A stretch of 49,457 nucleotides of DNA from Gemmatimonadota bacterium (GTDB lineage: Bacteria > Gemmatimonadota > Gemmatimonadetes > Gemmatimonadales > Gemmatimonadaceae): the NCBI GenBank assembly GCA_003152485.1, contig PMAE01000007.1:1-49457 (forward strand). The letters run 5' to 3'. Shown here piece by piece: positions 1-7,932 of the stretch; positions within the stretch are counted from its first letter, which is position 1; the number at the start of each line of letters is the position of its first letter. Both the position numbers and the translations under genes were made by a program. The notes beneath the pieces were generated by a model. The model saw nothing but the letters and a program-made list of their open reading frames with translations. It searched no databases and was not told the origin of the DNA.

Positions 1-272
1 GTGGCCACCGCCGCCTGCCACGCAGCCCGCGGCACTTCGAGGCTATCGAGTGTCAGGCCATCAAACTCCAGTGCCAGCTCGCGGAGCGCGCGATCACCGC
101 CCTCCCGGACCCGCTGGATGACCGCTGTCGTGCGCTCCTCCACCTGCGCGCCGGGCGCTTGCTCACGATCAAAGAGCACCCTCCGGTCCGCCGCCGATAG
201 ATCGGCGATCGCGGCGGAGATTCGAAATGGGGCCCTGGCTTGCGGCGCCGCGACGCCCTGCGCCGCCGTCAT
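1..272 (-). CDS. hisD: Histidinol dehydrogenase, N-terminal part (cut by window edge)
   Basis: This is the first 90 or so residues of histidinol dehydrogenase, the NAD-dependent enzyme that oxidises L-histidinol to L-histidine in the last two steps of the pathway. I translated the minus strand by hand. It begins MTAAQGVAAPQARAPF and contains V-x-x-I-x-x-V-R-x-G-G-D-R-A-L followed by E-F-D-G-L, the usual N-terminal signature of HisD. The catalytic and zinc-binding part lies outside the window. The ATG at 272 overlaps the hisG stop (ATGA), so the two genes are probably translationally coupled in a his operon. The family call rests on the N-terminus and on gene order. Confidence 0.85.
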   Translation of the reverse strand, partial: MTAAQGVAAPQARAPFRISAAIADLSAADRRVLFDREQAPGAQVEERTTAVIQRVREGGDRALRELALEFDGLTLDSLEVPRAAWQAAVA

Positions 273-1147
273 GGCATCAACCTCTCGATCCGCGTGACCA
301 AGATGCCGGTGGCCTGCAAGGCTTTGAGTGCGGCGATCGTGCGGTAGACCGAGACGGCTGGCACTACGGCGTGGACGGCGACGATGCTGCCCCCATTCAG
401 GATGTCGATGACCGTCGGTCCGTTGAGGCCCGGAACGATCTGCTTGACTCGGTCGAGCGCGGCGCGCGGTACGTTGGCCATCAGGTACCGCTGGCCGCGG
501 GCACAAAGCACCGACGCCAATGCGGCCACGAGCTCATCGAGCGGGCCGGCGGGGCGCTGGCCATCCGGGTCGCGACGAGGAGCCGTAATCAGTCGGGCCG
601 TGGATTCCAGTATGGTCGCCACCTCGCGGAGACCGTTCACCCTCAGCGTGGAGCCGGTGGACGTCAGATCGACGACGATGTCCGCGATCCCCAGGTGCGG
701 CGCAACTTCCGCCGCCCCCGACACGGGCACGACATCGACGGCGCGGCCTGCCTCAGCGAAGAAACGGCGCGTGATCCGCGGGAAACTCGTCGCGACGCGG
801 TGGGGCGCGGCGGCATCCACCGGCAGGTCGGTGATCGCGCGGATCCCGCTCTCATCGCGTGCGGCCACGACCAGCCGGCAGTGGCCAAACTCGAGATCGA
901 GCAGTAGGTCCACTGGCCGTTCCGATTCCGCGACCAAATCCCACCCCGTCACGCCAGCGTCCGCGACGCCATCCGCGACGAACTCCGTGACGTCCTGCGC
1001 ACGCACGAACAGCGCCTCGAATTCGCCCCCGAGCGATGCAGTGAGGGCCCGTTCACCACGGCCGCGGACTTCCAGGCCGGCATCGGCGAACAGTTCGCGG
1101 GTGGCGTCCGCGAGACGGCCCTTATTGGGTAACGCGACACGAAGCAT
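269..1147 (-). CDS. hisG: ATP phosphoribosyltransferase, long form
   Basis: Catalyses the first committed step of histidine synthesis, joining ATP and PRPP to give phosphoribosyl-ATP. The 292 residues open with LRVALPNKGRL, the standard HisG start. The PRPP-binding region lies near TSTGSTLRVNGL. The last 70 or so residues (ANVPRAALDRVKQIVPGL onward) match the C-terminal regulatory domain of long HisG, the form inhibited by histidine and independent of HisZ. An upstream in-frame ATG at 1177 would add ten residues before the conserved start, so ATG 1147 is preferred; no strong Shine-Dalgarno is visible. hisD follows with an ATGA overlap. The gene lies 64 nt past the T tail of a terminator and a His-rich leader ORF, which suggests control by attenuation. 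Confidence 0.93.
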   Translation of the reverse strand: MLRVALPNKGRLADATRELFADAGLEVRGRGERALTASLGGEFEALFVRAQDVTEFVADGVADAGVTGWDLVAESERPVDLLLDLEFGHCRLVVAARDESGIRAITDLPVDAAAPHRVATSFPRITRRFFAEAGRAVDVVPVSGAAEVAPHLGIADIVVDLTSTGSTLRVNGLREVATILESTARLITAPRRDPDGQRPAGPLDELVAALASVLCARGQRYLMANVPRAALDRVKQIVPGLNGPTVIDILNGGSIVAVHAVVPAVSVYRTIAALKALQATGILVTRIERLMP

Positions 1148-1200
1148 GGCGGTGGGGTAGAGGAGGCGATGGGGCAAGCAGGCGGCGGTCGATCTGGACG

Positions 1201-1232
1201 CAAAACAAACGGCCCGTCCAATAGGACGGGCC
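1201..1232 (-). terminator. Intrinsic terminator upstream of hisG (his attenuator)
   Basis: On the minus strand a perfect 9-bp stem (GGCCCGTCC, loop TATT, GGACGGGCC) spans 1232-1211 and runs into the T-rich tail GTTTGTTTTG. It sits after the His-rich leader ORF and before hisG, so it would stop hisG transcription. The upstream arm (1232-1225) can instead pair with 1307-1300 (GACGGGTC), eight base pairs with one U-G. That gives a competing antiterminator. Confidence 0.85.
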
Positions 1233-1264
1233 GTGGCGGTCGCGGAACTCGGTGTGAAGTGCTG

Positions 1265-1354
1265 CTAGTTGGTCACCCGATACACGCGTCCATCGCCCCG
1301 ACCCGTCGGGCCGTGATGATGCACATGATGGTGGTGACGCGAGTTAGCGGGCAC
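1265..1354 (-). CDS. Putative histidine leader peptide
   Basis: A short ORF of 29 codons plus TAG. After GTG-PANSR it carries four His codons, one Val and three His codons (1336-1313), then GPTGRGDG and a short tail. The GTG at 1354 falls at the transcription start expected from the promoter at 1389-1361, so the peptide may be translated leaderless. The same frame is open back to an ATG at 1417 that overlaps the tyrA stop (TGATG), giving a 50-residue alternative coupled to tyrA. Seven His codons in eight, followed by alternative hairpins, a terminator and hisG, is the layout of classic his attenuators: stalling at His codons would free 1307-1300 to pair with the terminator arm. The tail after the His run is longer than in enterobacterial leaders. 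Confidence 0.72.
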   Translation of the reverse strand: MPANSRHHHHVHHHGPTGRGDGRVYRVTN

Positions 1355-1360
1355 GACGCG

Positions 1361-1389
1361 AATGTAGGAGTGATTGATGTCGCTGTCAA
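1361..1389 (-). promoter_or_regulatory. Sigma70-type promoter for the his leader
   Basis: The minus strand reads TTGACA (1389-1384), a 17-nt spacer, then TACATT (1366-1361). The -35 is a perfect match to the consensus, the -10 matches four of six positions and the spacing is optimal. It lies just after the tyrA stop, so it can drive the his leader and operon apart from tyrA. The expected start is near G1354. Confidence 0.7.
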
Positions 1390-1416
1390 CAGCGGACCAT
1401 AATTCGGCACTCGCCA

Positions 1417-2205
1417 TCAGACAGTGTCTGCCCGGTCTCTCGCTCGCTCCCGCGCCGCCAACTGCTCGTCGATCGCTCGAAGCGCGGCGAGAAACTCGTC
1501 GCGCACGGTGCGCGCCATGGGATTGAATACAGCCATGTCTTCGAACAATTCCATGGAGTCGTTGCCGACGACATCCACGATGTCCATCAACGCATCGTGA
1601 CTCTTCGTAGACAGGGCGAGGCGCTCGATGCCGGCACGCATCGCCCCACGACCGATGAAGTGTGTCAGGAACTGCGTGCGCGCGACCTGCGCATCGTGCT
1701 CGGCTGGTGTGCAGCGCACGACGTTGAGGCTCAGGGTGCTGAACAGCGCCTCGACCCGAGTCGCCGCCACTTCGCCGGCAGCCGACCCAATGGCGCCGGA
1801 GAACGCACACACGGCGACACGCTGGCCGGCACAGCTCACAGGCGCGGACTGTGGACCGAACAGCGGATGGGTCCCGACTGTCGCCATGTTCGGGAGGAGG
1901 CGTCCGAGGAGAGCGCATGGTATGACCTTGACGGAGCAGACGTCCAGGACCAGGGCGCCCGGGGCGAGTAGCTCACGGGTCTCGATCACCGCGCGCTCGA
2001 GCGCGCGAATCGGTACCGCGTAGATCACGATCGACGAGGCGCAGGCCCGTGTTACGGCGCGCTCGCGCGTGGAATCGGGGTCTCTCGTGTCAGCGCGATG
2101 GACCCGGTGGCCAACCCGCTCGAGCTGGCTGGCGAAATACGAACCGAATCGGCCCGCCCCGACAATGCCGATGTCGCCGGGATCACCGCTGTCACGCGAG
2201 GTCAT
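1417..2205 (-). CDS. tyrA: Prephenate dehydrogenase family protein
   Basis: Probable prephenate (or arogenate) dehydrogenase of tyrosine synthesis. It is 262 residues long. An N-terminal Rossmann motif IGIVGAGRFGSYFA binds NAD(P). The conserved segment VGTHPLFGPQSAP carries the family His and is followed by a mainly helical C-terminal half. There is no ACT domain and no fused chorismate mutase, so this is the short monofunctional form. The ATG at 2205 directly precedes the Rossmann fold. It is divergent from the methyltransferase at 2399. Its stop overlaps an ATG (TGATG) of the His-rich leader frame, and the his promoter begins 28 nt beyond the stop. Prephenate and arogenate specificity cannot be told apart by eye. 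Confidence 0.85.
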   Translation of the reverse strand: MTSRDSGDPGDIGIVGAGRFGSYFASQLERVGHRVHRADTRDPDSTRERAVTRACASSIVIYAVPIRALERAVIETRELLAPGALVLDVCSVKVIPCALLGRLLPNMATVGTHPLFGPQSAPVSCAGQRVAVCAFSGAIGSAAGEVAATRVEALFSTLSLNVVRCTPAEHDAQVARTQFLTHFIGRGAMRAGIERLALSTKSHDALMDIVDVVGNDSMELFEDMAVFNPMARTVRDEFLAALRAIDEQLAARERARDRADTV

Positions 2206-2398
2206 GCGCCAAATCTACAGGGGCCCCGTCACCCCGTCGTATGATCCGGCGGTCGGCGGCGATGCGCTGTTCGCCCGGGCAAACGGTCGCCCGTAGTTGC
2301 CGTACGCGTGATCGGCACGCACACTTCACCCATGGCCACTCGCGCCCGCGTGCGTCGCCGTAGCCCGTCCACGACCGACACGCTCGGTCTCGCCTAGT

Positions 2399-3232
2399 AT
2401 GCCCGCCGCTCCCTACGACCGGATCGGTGGCGCATACGATTCGACGCGGCGCGCTGACTCGTACATCGTGAGTCGTCTCCTGACGCACTTACACGCCCAG
2501 GACACGAGTCGCTACCTGGATGTTGCGTGCGGTACCGGGAACTACACGCTCGCCTTCGCCGCCGCCGGCGTCCGCGTGGTCGGGGTCGATAGCTCCCCAC
2601 GGATGGTCGCCGCCGCCGGCCGAAAGGCGTCCCCCTCGGTGGCTCGCGATGGAGCGCCCGCTGCGACGGCCGAGGACCACGATACACCGGCCTGGGCGGT
2701 CGCGGACGTGGCGCGTCTTCCCTTCCCGACCCAGGTGTTCGCCGGCGCGTCCTGCATCCTGGCTCTGCGGTACTTCGCCGACTTGGACGCCGCCATCGCT
2801 GAGCTCGGCCGCGTGGTCGGTGCCGGACCGATCGTGCTCTTCACCGCGACTCCAGAGCAAATCCGCCGGTATTGGCTGCGCACGTATTTCCCGGAGACCG
2901 TCGAGCGAACGGCGGCCCAAGCGTACTCCGTGGCGCGCATCACCCACGCCCTCAGTGCCGCGGGCTTTCCTCGAGTCCAAACTGAGCCCTACTCCATCAG
3001 ACCAGACCTCGAGGATCTCTTCCTCTACAGCGGGAAGCATCGCCCCTCACTCTATCTCAGCCCCGCCGTTCGAGCCGGGATGTGGAGCTTCGCGACCCTC
3101 GCCCCGCCGAGTGAGGAAGCGACCGGCTGTGCCGAGCTAAGAAGAGATTTGACCTCGGGAAAGATCGGTTCCGTCATGCCCACGATCGATGATCCGGACG
3201 GCGATTATCTGTTTGTCGTAGCCGAGAGATAA
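2399..3232 (+). CDS. Class I SAM-dependent methyltransferase
   Basis: A 277-residue Rossmann-fold methyltransferase of the Methyltransf_11/25 kind. Motif I is LDVACGTGN at residues 40-48, followed by VVGVDSS with the acidic residue that binds the SAM ribose. WAVADVARLPF is the motif that contacts the adenine. The family members nearest in shape methylate small molecules, quinones or lipids; nothing in the sequence fixes the substrate. It is divergent from tyrA, with 193 nt between the starts. Downstream it converges on the NTF2-like gene at 3428, with a long inverted repeat filling the gap. Confidence 0.8.
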   Translation: MPAAPYDRIGGAYDSTRRADSYIVSRLLTHLHAQDTSRYLDVACGTGNYTLAFAAAGVRVVGVDSSPRMVAAAGRKASPSVARDGAPAATAEDHDTPAWAVADVARLPFPTQVFAGASCILALRYFADLDAAIAELGRVVGAGPIVLFTATPEQIRRYWLRTYFPETVERTAAQAYSVARITHALSAAGFPRVQTEPYSIRPDLEDLFLYSGKHRPSLYLSPAVRAGMWSFATLAPPSEEATGCAELRRDLTSGKIGSVMPTIDDPDGDYLFVVAER

Positions 3233-3242
3233 ACAGCACGAG

Positions 3243-3415
3243 AGGCGAAAGGCGACAAGAGACACCAGAAAAGCCAAGGGCGAAAGTAGAGAGTAGAAAG
3301 TAGACAGAAGCAAACCGGCGCCGGAGTTGCCCGTTGCTCTTGTCAACTTTCTACTTTCTACTCTCGCCCTTTGTTTTTTCTGTTTCTGTTGCTTCTGCCG
3401 CCTTTCGACTTTCGA
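3243..3415. repeat. Long imperfect inverted repeat between convergent genes
   Basis: The left arm (3276-3307, AAGGGCGAAAGTAGAGAG onward) is purine-rich. The right arm (about 3341-3372) is its near-exact reverse complement, with three mismatches over about 31 nt and a loop of about 33 nt. Outside these arms, CGAAAGGCGAC (left) and GCCGCCTTTCG (right) extend the symmetry to both ends, with gaps. Within the arms an (A)GAAAGT/AGAGAGT unit recurs about every 7 nt. It lies between the stops of two convergent genes, so a two-way terminator or RNA stem is plausible, but it is larger and more repetitive than a normal terminator. Confidence 0.75.
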
Positions 3416-3427
3416 CACTTGGTTTTG

Positions 3428-3916
3428 TCATTTGTTCCCGCCCACCACAGGCGTAAACATCGACGAAACGCACACCCACCTCTGCCCCCGCCGCACCCAC
3501 CGATCCACAAATCGGATTCGTTCGGTAATCGCCCCCTTCCTATTCGTCCCGACCTCGGTGACGATGCCTTCGGCGACCGCGCGGTCGCGCGCGGTCATGC
3601 GGATATTCAGCTCGTCGAACGCCACCCGCGACACGTGATGTGTCGAATCCTCCGGATACGCGATTGCGTGGAGACTTTGGGAGCGCTTTACCATCGGCTG
3701 GCCCGCGTTCGCCAGCTCGACGTACTCGGCGGCGAGCATTGGCACGAGTGCGCTTGAATCGCGCTCGACGATGGCTTCGGCCCAGACATTTTCCTTGTCG
3801 CGAATAGTCACGATATCGCTATCGCCCGGCGCGGTATTCCCGTCGGGGCCCTGTGCGCGGGCCACGGGCGCGGCGGCCAACACCATTGCGGCCATCCATA
3901 TCGGTAACGCACGCAT
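3428..3916 (-). CDS. Secreted NTF2-like (DUF4440-type) protein
   Basis: 162 residues with a signal peptide (MRALPIWMAAMVLAAAPVARA, cleavage likely after ARA-Q near residue 22). The mature part has the NTF2-like pattern: an N-terminal helix with DKENVWAEAIVERDSSAL, then strands ending in RWVRRGQRWVCVSSMFTPV. DUF4440 proteins are small cone-shaped domains, often of unknown ligand. The protein probably acts outside the cytoplasm. Its start lies 15 nt after the stop of the mmsA-like gene at 3932, which is transcribed first, so the two are likely co-transcribed. Function unknown. Confidence 0.75.
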   Translation of the reverse strand: MRALPIWMAAMVLAAAPVARAQGPDGNTAPGDSDIVTIRDKENVWAEAIVERDSSALVPMLAAEYVELANAGQPMVKRSQSLHAIAYPEDSTHHVSRVAFDELNIRMTARDRAVAEGIVTEVGTNRKGAITERIRFVDRWVRRGQRWVCVSSMFTPVVGGNK

Positions 3917-3931
3917 TTCAACCCCTGGGGT

Positions 3932-5437
3932 TTAGAACTTGCGCGTCTCCTGACGCGACCATCGCTCGACGACGACCTTGGATTCGGTGTAGAACTCCAC
4001 CGCGTCACGCCCCTGCCCGTGCAGGATGCCGAAGAAGCTCTCCTTCCAGCCGCTGAATGGAAAGTAGGCCATCGGCGCCGCGACTCCGATGTTGATGCCG
4101 ATGTTGCCGGCCGGTGCCTCATAGCGGAACCGGCGCGCCGCCGCCCCGCTCGTCGTGAACAACGAGGCTTGATTCCCAAACGGGCTGCGCCGGAGAAACT
4201 CCATCGCGTCGTCGATCGAATCCGCGTGCACGAGACTCAATACCGGCCCGAAGATCTCCGTGTTCGCCAGACTGCTGTTCGCCGGCAACCCATCGAGAAC
4301 GGTCGGCGAGAGGAAGTTGCCGTCCGCGTATCCCTCCACACGGACGTTTCGGCCATCGACCACCGGCCTGCCCCCTTCCTGCACTCCGGTCGCCACCAAT
4401 GATTCGATCCGCGCCTTGCTCTCGCGCGTGATGACTGGTCCCATCTGGACACCGGCGTCGAGTCCATTCCCCACGCGAATGGTTGATGCGGCGCGCGAGA
4501 TGGAGTCCCGAAAGCTCTGCTGTGCGTCGCCGATCGTCACCGCCACGGAAACGGCGAGACATCGCTGACCGGCGCAACCGAATGCGCTGTCCGCGATGAT
4601 CTGTGTGGCGAGCTCCATGTCGGCGTCGGGCAGCACGACCACGTGGTTCTTCGCGCCTCCCTGGCACTGCATCCGTTTTCCATGCGCGGCCGCCCGTGTA
4701 TACACATGCCGAGCGACGGGCGTAGATCCGACGAAACTGATGGCGCGCACATCAGGGTGATCAATCAACGCATCGACGACTGTGCGTCCGCCGTTGACGA
4801 GATTGACGACGCCATCGGGCAATCCCGTCATCGCGAGCAGCTCCACCGCGCGTCGCATCGTGAGCGGCACCCGTTCCGACGGCTTGAGCACGAGGGTGTT
4901 GCCACAGGCGATCGCGTACGGCAGGAACCAGAACGGGATCATCGCCGGAAAGTTGAATGGCGTGATCGCGGCCACGACGCCCAGTGGCTGCCGGATCTGC
5001 ATCTCGTCCACACCCGGCGTCACGTCCTCGAGGATATAACCCTGCATCATGAGCGGGATGCCGCACGCGACTTCGACGTTCTCGATCCCGCGACGGATCT
5101 CCGCTTTCGCTTCGCCGAACGTCTTCCCGTTCTCGACCGTGATCAGTCGCGCGAGCTCGTCGATGTGCTCGTCGAGCAGGTTCTTGAGCTTGAAGAGGTA
5201 TTGGATCCGCTCGCCGGGCGGCGTGCGACGCCATGCGGGGAACGCGGCCATCCCGGCGCGCACCGCGGCATCGACGTCCGCGGCACTCGAGAGCGGCGTG
5301 CGCGCGATCACCTCGGCGGTCGCCGGATTCACGACATCCACGAACTCCGTCGCGGTGGAGGCGGCCCATCGGCCACCGATGTAATTCGGGACCACTCGTG
5401 AGGGAGTCTGGGCGCCGTTGGCGGCTGTTGTTTGCAT
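3932..5437 (-). CDS. mmsA: CoA-acylating methylmalonate-semialdehyde dehydrogenase
   Basis: Oxidises malonate or methylmalonate semialdehyde to acetyl- or propionyl-CoA in valine, beta-alanine and inositol breakdown. At 501 residues it has the family length. The nucleophile is Cys293 in [25 protein letters not shown] and [10 protein letters not shown] are the NAD-binding parts. The usual aldehyde dehydrogenase general base in ELGGK is replaced here ([10 protein letters not shown]), as is known for CoA-dependent members of this family, so the CoA-acylating call is firm. The start is divergent from the CocE-type gene, with a 202-nt promoter region between them. It probably forms an operon with the secreted NTF2-like gene downstream. 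Confidence 0.92.
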   Translation of the reverse strand: MQTTAANGAQTPSRVVPNYIGGRWAASTATEFVDVVNPATAEVIARTPLSSAADVDAAVRAGMAAFPAWRRTPPGERIQYLFKLKNLLDEHIDELARLITVENGKTFGEAKAEIRRGIENVEVACGIPLMMQGYILEDVTPGVDEMQIRQPLGVVAAITPFNFPAMIPFWFLPYAIACGNTLVLKPSERVPLTMRRAVELLAMTGLPDGVVNLVNGGRTVVDALIDHPDVRAISFVGSTPVARHVYTRAAAHGKRMQCQGGAKNHVVVLPDADMELATQIIADSAFGCAGQRCLAVSVAVTIGDAQQSFRDSISRAASTIRVGNGLDAGVQMGPVITRESKARIESLVATGVQEGGRPVVDGRNVRVEGYADGNFLSPTVLDGLPANSSLANTEIFGPVLSLVHADSIDDAMEFLRRSPFGNQASLFTTSGAAARRFRYEAPAGNIGINIGVAAPMAYFPFSGWKESFFGILHGQGRDAVEFYTESKVVVERWSRQETRKF

Positions 5438-5639
5438 GGCGATGTCAGGAACTCGCGTAAGAGAGTGCGGCTTCCGATAATACGCCGCCCTCCGGGTTCC
5501 GGCCAGCAGTAGACCGAACCCGGTCTGGCGCGACGGCGCAGGCGGTTCGATAATGGTAACGGCAGCCGGCGGGACGTTCCGGGGCGTGGGGAGCTAACCC
5601 GTCGCGTCAGGCGGTATAGACAGGCCAACAGGAGAGAGT

Positions 5640-7472
5640 ATGCGACAGGCCGGATTTGCGAACGTGCTGATAGCGCTAGCAACGACGCTCGCGCTCCCGG
5701 CGCCCAGTGCCGCACAGGCGTCCCGCATCGGGCCGGACTACGACATCGAGATGAGCCGCATGATTCCGATGCGCGACAGCGTGTCGCTCGAGGCCTGGAT
5801 CTTCAAACCCGCCCACCTGACGGGCAAGGCGCCGGCCGTGCTGGAGCTGACCCAGTACGACATCGATGGTGCGCGCCGGGGGGAGTTCGCCACCTTCGTG
5901 CGACGCGGCTACGTCTTCGTCCAGGTCTACGTGCGTGGCCGTGGCCGTTCGGGCGGTGAAAAGACCGACGACCTCGGACTACAGGTGGGACTCGACGGCC
6001 ATGATGTCGTCGAGTGGATCGCCGCGCAGCCGTGGAGTGACGGGCACGTGGTGATGTATGGCGGTTCGTTCGTGGGCATGACGCAGTGGCGAACCGCGGC
6101 ACAGGTTCCCCCGCATCTCTCAGCGATTGCGCCGTACGTGCCGATCTATCCGGGATGGGATATCCCGAACACCAATGGCATCCCGCAAGCCTGGACCAAC
6201 GTCATCCTTGGATATACGGCCGGCCGCTCGCTCAATGAGGGATTCATCCAGCGCCAGGACTATTGGTACGGCAAGATGCTCGAGCAATACGCCGCGTACC
6301 GGCCGTTCCGGGAGCTCGACTCCGCGATCGGCATCGCGCCCGACGACTGGTGGATGCACGGCGGTCAGGGTGGTAAGGCATCGATGTTCAAAGTGTGGCT
6401 GGATCGCGTTGGAGATGAAGCGTTCAATCTCGGGGCCGAACCGAAGACGGCGGATTACGCCCGGATGACATTTCCGGTACTAACGGCCACCGGATACTTC
6501 GACGACGATCAACCTGGAGCGCTTCGCTACTACAGAAACCACGAGGCGCACGCGCCCCCTGCGGCGGAGAGTCTTTCGTATCTCGTCATAGGACCCTGGG
6601 ACCATGGCGGAACGCAGCGGCCGACGAAGACCATTATGGGTCTCACGATACCCGACGCGGCCGTCCTGAACATGTCCAGCTTTCAGGCAGACTGGGACGA
6701 CTGGATACTCGGCCGCGGCGGCAAACCCGAGTTCTTCCGCGACAAGGTCGCCTACTTCATGCTCGGGGCGGACGAGTGGCGGTATGCGCCGTCGCTCCCG
6801 GCGGCATCATCAGGAAGCGACGCGACGTTCTGTCTGTCCGACGCGGCGGGGACGCCGGCGGACGTGTTTCATTCGGGCGAGCTCGTCGAGACTTCGCCGC
6901 GGGTCCAGGCGGCCGCCATCATCGTGAGCGACCCGCACGAGCTTCCCGAGGTGAGCATGGCCCGGTACGTACCCGACGAAGATCTGATGAGCCAATTTCG
7001 CGACTTTCAGAAGCGGGCGATCGTATTTCACTCCGAGCCGTTGGCCCATGACATGGAAGTAGCCGGACACATGCGACTGCGGCTGGTGACGGAAGCGAAT
7101 ACGCCGGATTTCGATCTGTGGGCTCAGGTGCTCATGGTACTTCCGGACGGCTCGACGATCCGGCTCGGCGAGGATATCCGGCGTGCGCGGTTCCGGGATG
7201 GGCCGTTCACGGAGGAATTGCTCAAGCCCGGTCAGATCGCCGGCATTCCATTTGAGTTCTACTGGATGGCGCGCCGCATTCCCGCGGGAGCACGGCTCCG
7301 GCTCACGATCGCACCGCTCAACTCACCGAGTTATCAGAAGAACTACAACACCGGCGGGCGCATCGGCTACGAGAAGATCGAGGATGCGCGCGTCGCGACC
7401 ATCAAAGTGTTCCATGACGCGGCGCATCCGAGCTGCCTGTTCATGCCGCTCGCCGCCGCTCCGACTAGATGA
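5640..7472 (+). CDS. Secreted CocE/NonD-family (X-Pro dipeptidyl-peptidase-like) hydrolase
   Basis: 610 residues: a signal peptide (ANVLIALATTLALPAPSAAQA), an alpha/beta-hydrolase catalytic domain (about 35-380) and a C-terminal jelly-roll X-Pro dipeptidase domain (about 390-600). The nucleophile is Ser143 in YGGSFVGMTQW. The oxyanion region is VQVYVRGRGRSGG. GPWDHGG supplies the likely catalytic His. The family cleaves esters, acyl groups or Xaa-Pro peptides; the substrate here is unknown. A strong ribosome site (AGGAGAGAG) sits just before ATG 5640. The last codons overlap a minus-strand antitoxin remnant that ends at 7465. Confidence 0.87.
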   Translation: MRQAGFANVLIALATTLALPAPSAAQASRIGPDYDIEMSRMIPMRDSVSLEAWIFKPAHLTGKAPAVLELTQYDIDGARRGEFATFVRRGYVFVQVYVRGRGRSGGEKTDDLGLQVGLDGHDVVEWIAAQPWSDGHVVMYGGSFVGMTQWRTAAQVPPHLSAIAPYVPIYPGWDIPNTNGIPQAWTNVILGYTAGRSLNEGFIQRQDYWYGKMLEQYAAYRPFRELDSAIGIAPDDWWMHGGQGGKASMFKVWLDRVGDEAFNLGAEPKTADYARMTFPVLTATGYFDDDQPGALRYYRNHEAHAPPAAESLSYLVIGPWDHGGTQRPTKTIMGLTIPDAAVLNMSSFQADWDDWILGRGGKPEFFRDKVAYFMLGADEWRYAPSLPAASSGSDATFCLSDAAGTPADVFHSGELVETSPRVQAAAIIVSDPHELPEVSMARYVPDEDLMSQFRDFQKRAIVFHSEPLAHDMEVAGHMRLRLVTEANTPDFDLWAQVLMVLPDGSTIRLGEDIRRARFRDGPFTEELLKPGQIAGIPFEFYWMARRIPAGARLRLTIAPLNSPSYQKNYNTGGRIGYEKIEDARVATIKVFHDAAHPSCLFMPLAAAPTR

Positions 7473-7626
7473 TCTCATCGCCGGCGATCAGCGCCTCAAG
7501 CCATTCGCGGTCTTCCTTGCCAGGAGGTGCTTTGGGATGGCACTTGGCAAGGAGATCATCCAGCGTGTAGCGTGGCCGCTGTCGCCGGTCCGCCGCCGGG
7601 AAAGCGCGTCGTCTATCGCTTGTCAC
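7465..7626 (-). pseudogene. C-terminal remnant of a MazE/AbrB-type antitoxin
   Basis: Hand translation of the minus strand gives RYTLDDLLAKCHP, KAPPGKEDREWLEAL and IAGDEII then TAG. The pattern (Y-T-L-D-D-L-L-A, then a K/E-D-R-E-W-L segment and G-x-E-[IV]-I at the end) is that of the toxin-binding tail of MazE-like antitoxins. The N-terminal SpoVT/AbrB DNA-binding domain is missing. The frame continues only into a GTG at 7626 and reads low-complexity residues that overlap the end of the mini-kinase ORF (7613). No toxin gene is beside it. It is likely a relic truncated when kinase DNA arrived or was rearranged. The identification comes from motif memory, so it is moderate. Confidence 0.5.
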
Positions 7627-7918
7627 TGGACAACCGGGTCAGTGCGGCGCGTGCCTCTTTGACCACGGACTGGAACTCAGGGTCGGCGTGGGCCCATGTG
7701 TCTTCGATCCTGGTGTAGGCATCGATAGCTGTTTTCTTGTCACCTGCGCGATCCGCGGCGCGCGCCAACTCCGGAGGCAGGATCTTGACCACCACCTGCC
7801 TATCGAGCGACCGCTCGGTGGCCAGGAACAGCCGGCTCATGCCACCCGGGGGTAGCTCCCGCTCGATACGGTAGGAGTCACCGAGTACCGACTGGACGCG
7901 TTCCGACAGCTCCGACAT
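7613..7918 (-). pseudogene. Internally deleted kinase paralogue (101 residues, frame intact)
   Basis: The first 52 residues (MSELSERVQSVLGDSYRIER onward, to VKILPPELA) match the N-terminus of the kinase at 7933-10809. The remaining 49 (RAADRAGDKKTAIDAYTRIE onward) match that kinase's last 49. Everything between, about 2.6 kb, is gone, yet the frame is kept. The junction falls at ELA; the intact gene carries GAGCTGGCC at both matching positions, so deletion by short homology in a former tandem copy is likely. The product has the glycine loop and Lys45 but no catalytic loop, so it cannot be a kinase. It starts 14 nt after the stop of the intact kinase. It may be a decaying copy or a small interfering protein. 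Confidence 0.8.
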
Positions 7919-7932
7919 GGCGAGTGTCGGAC

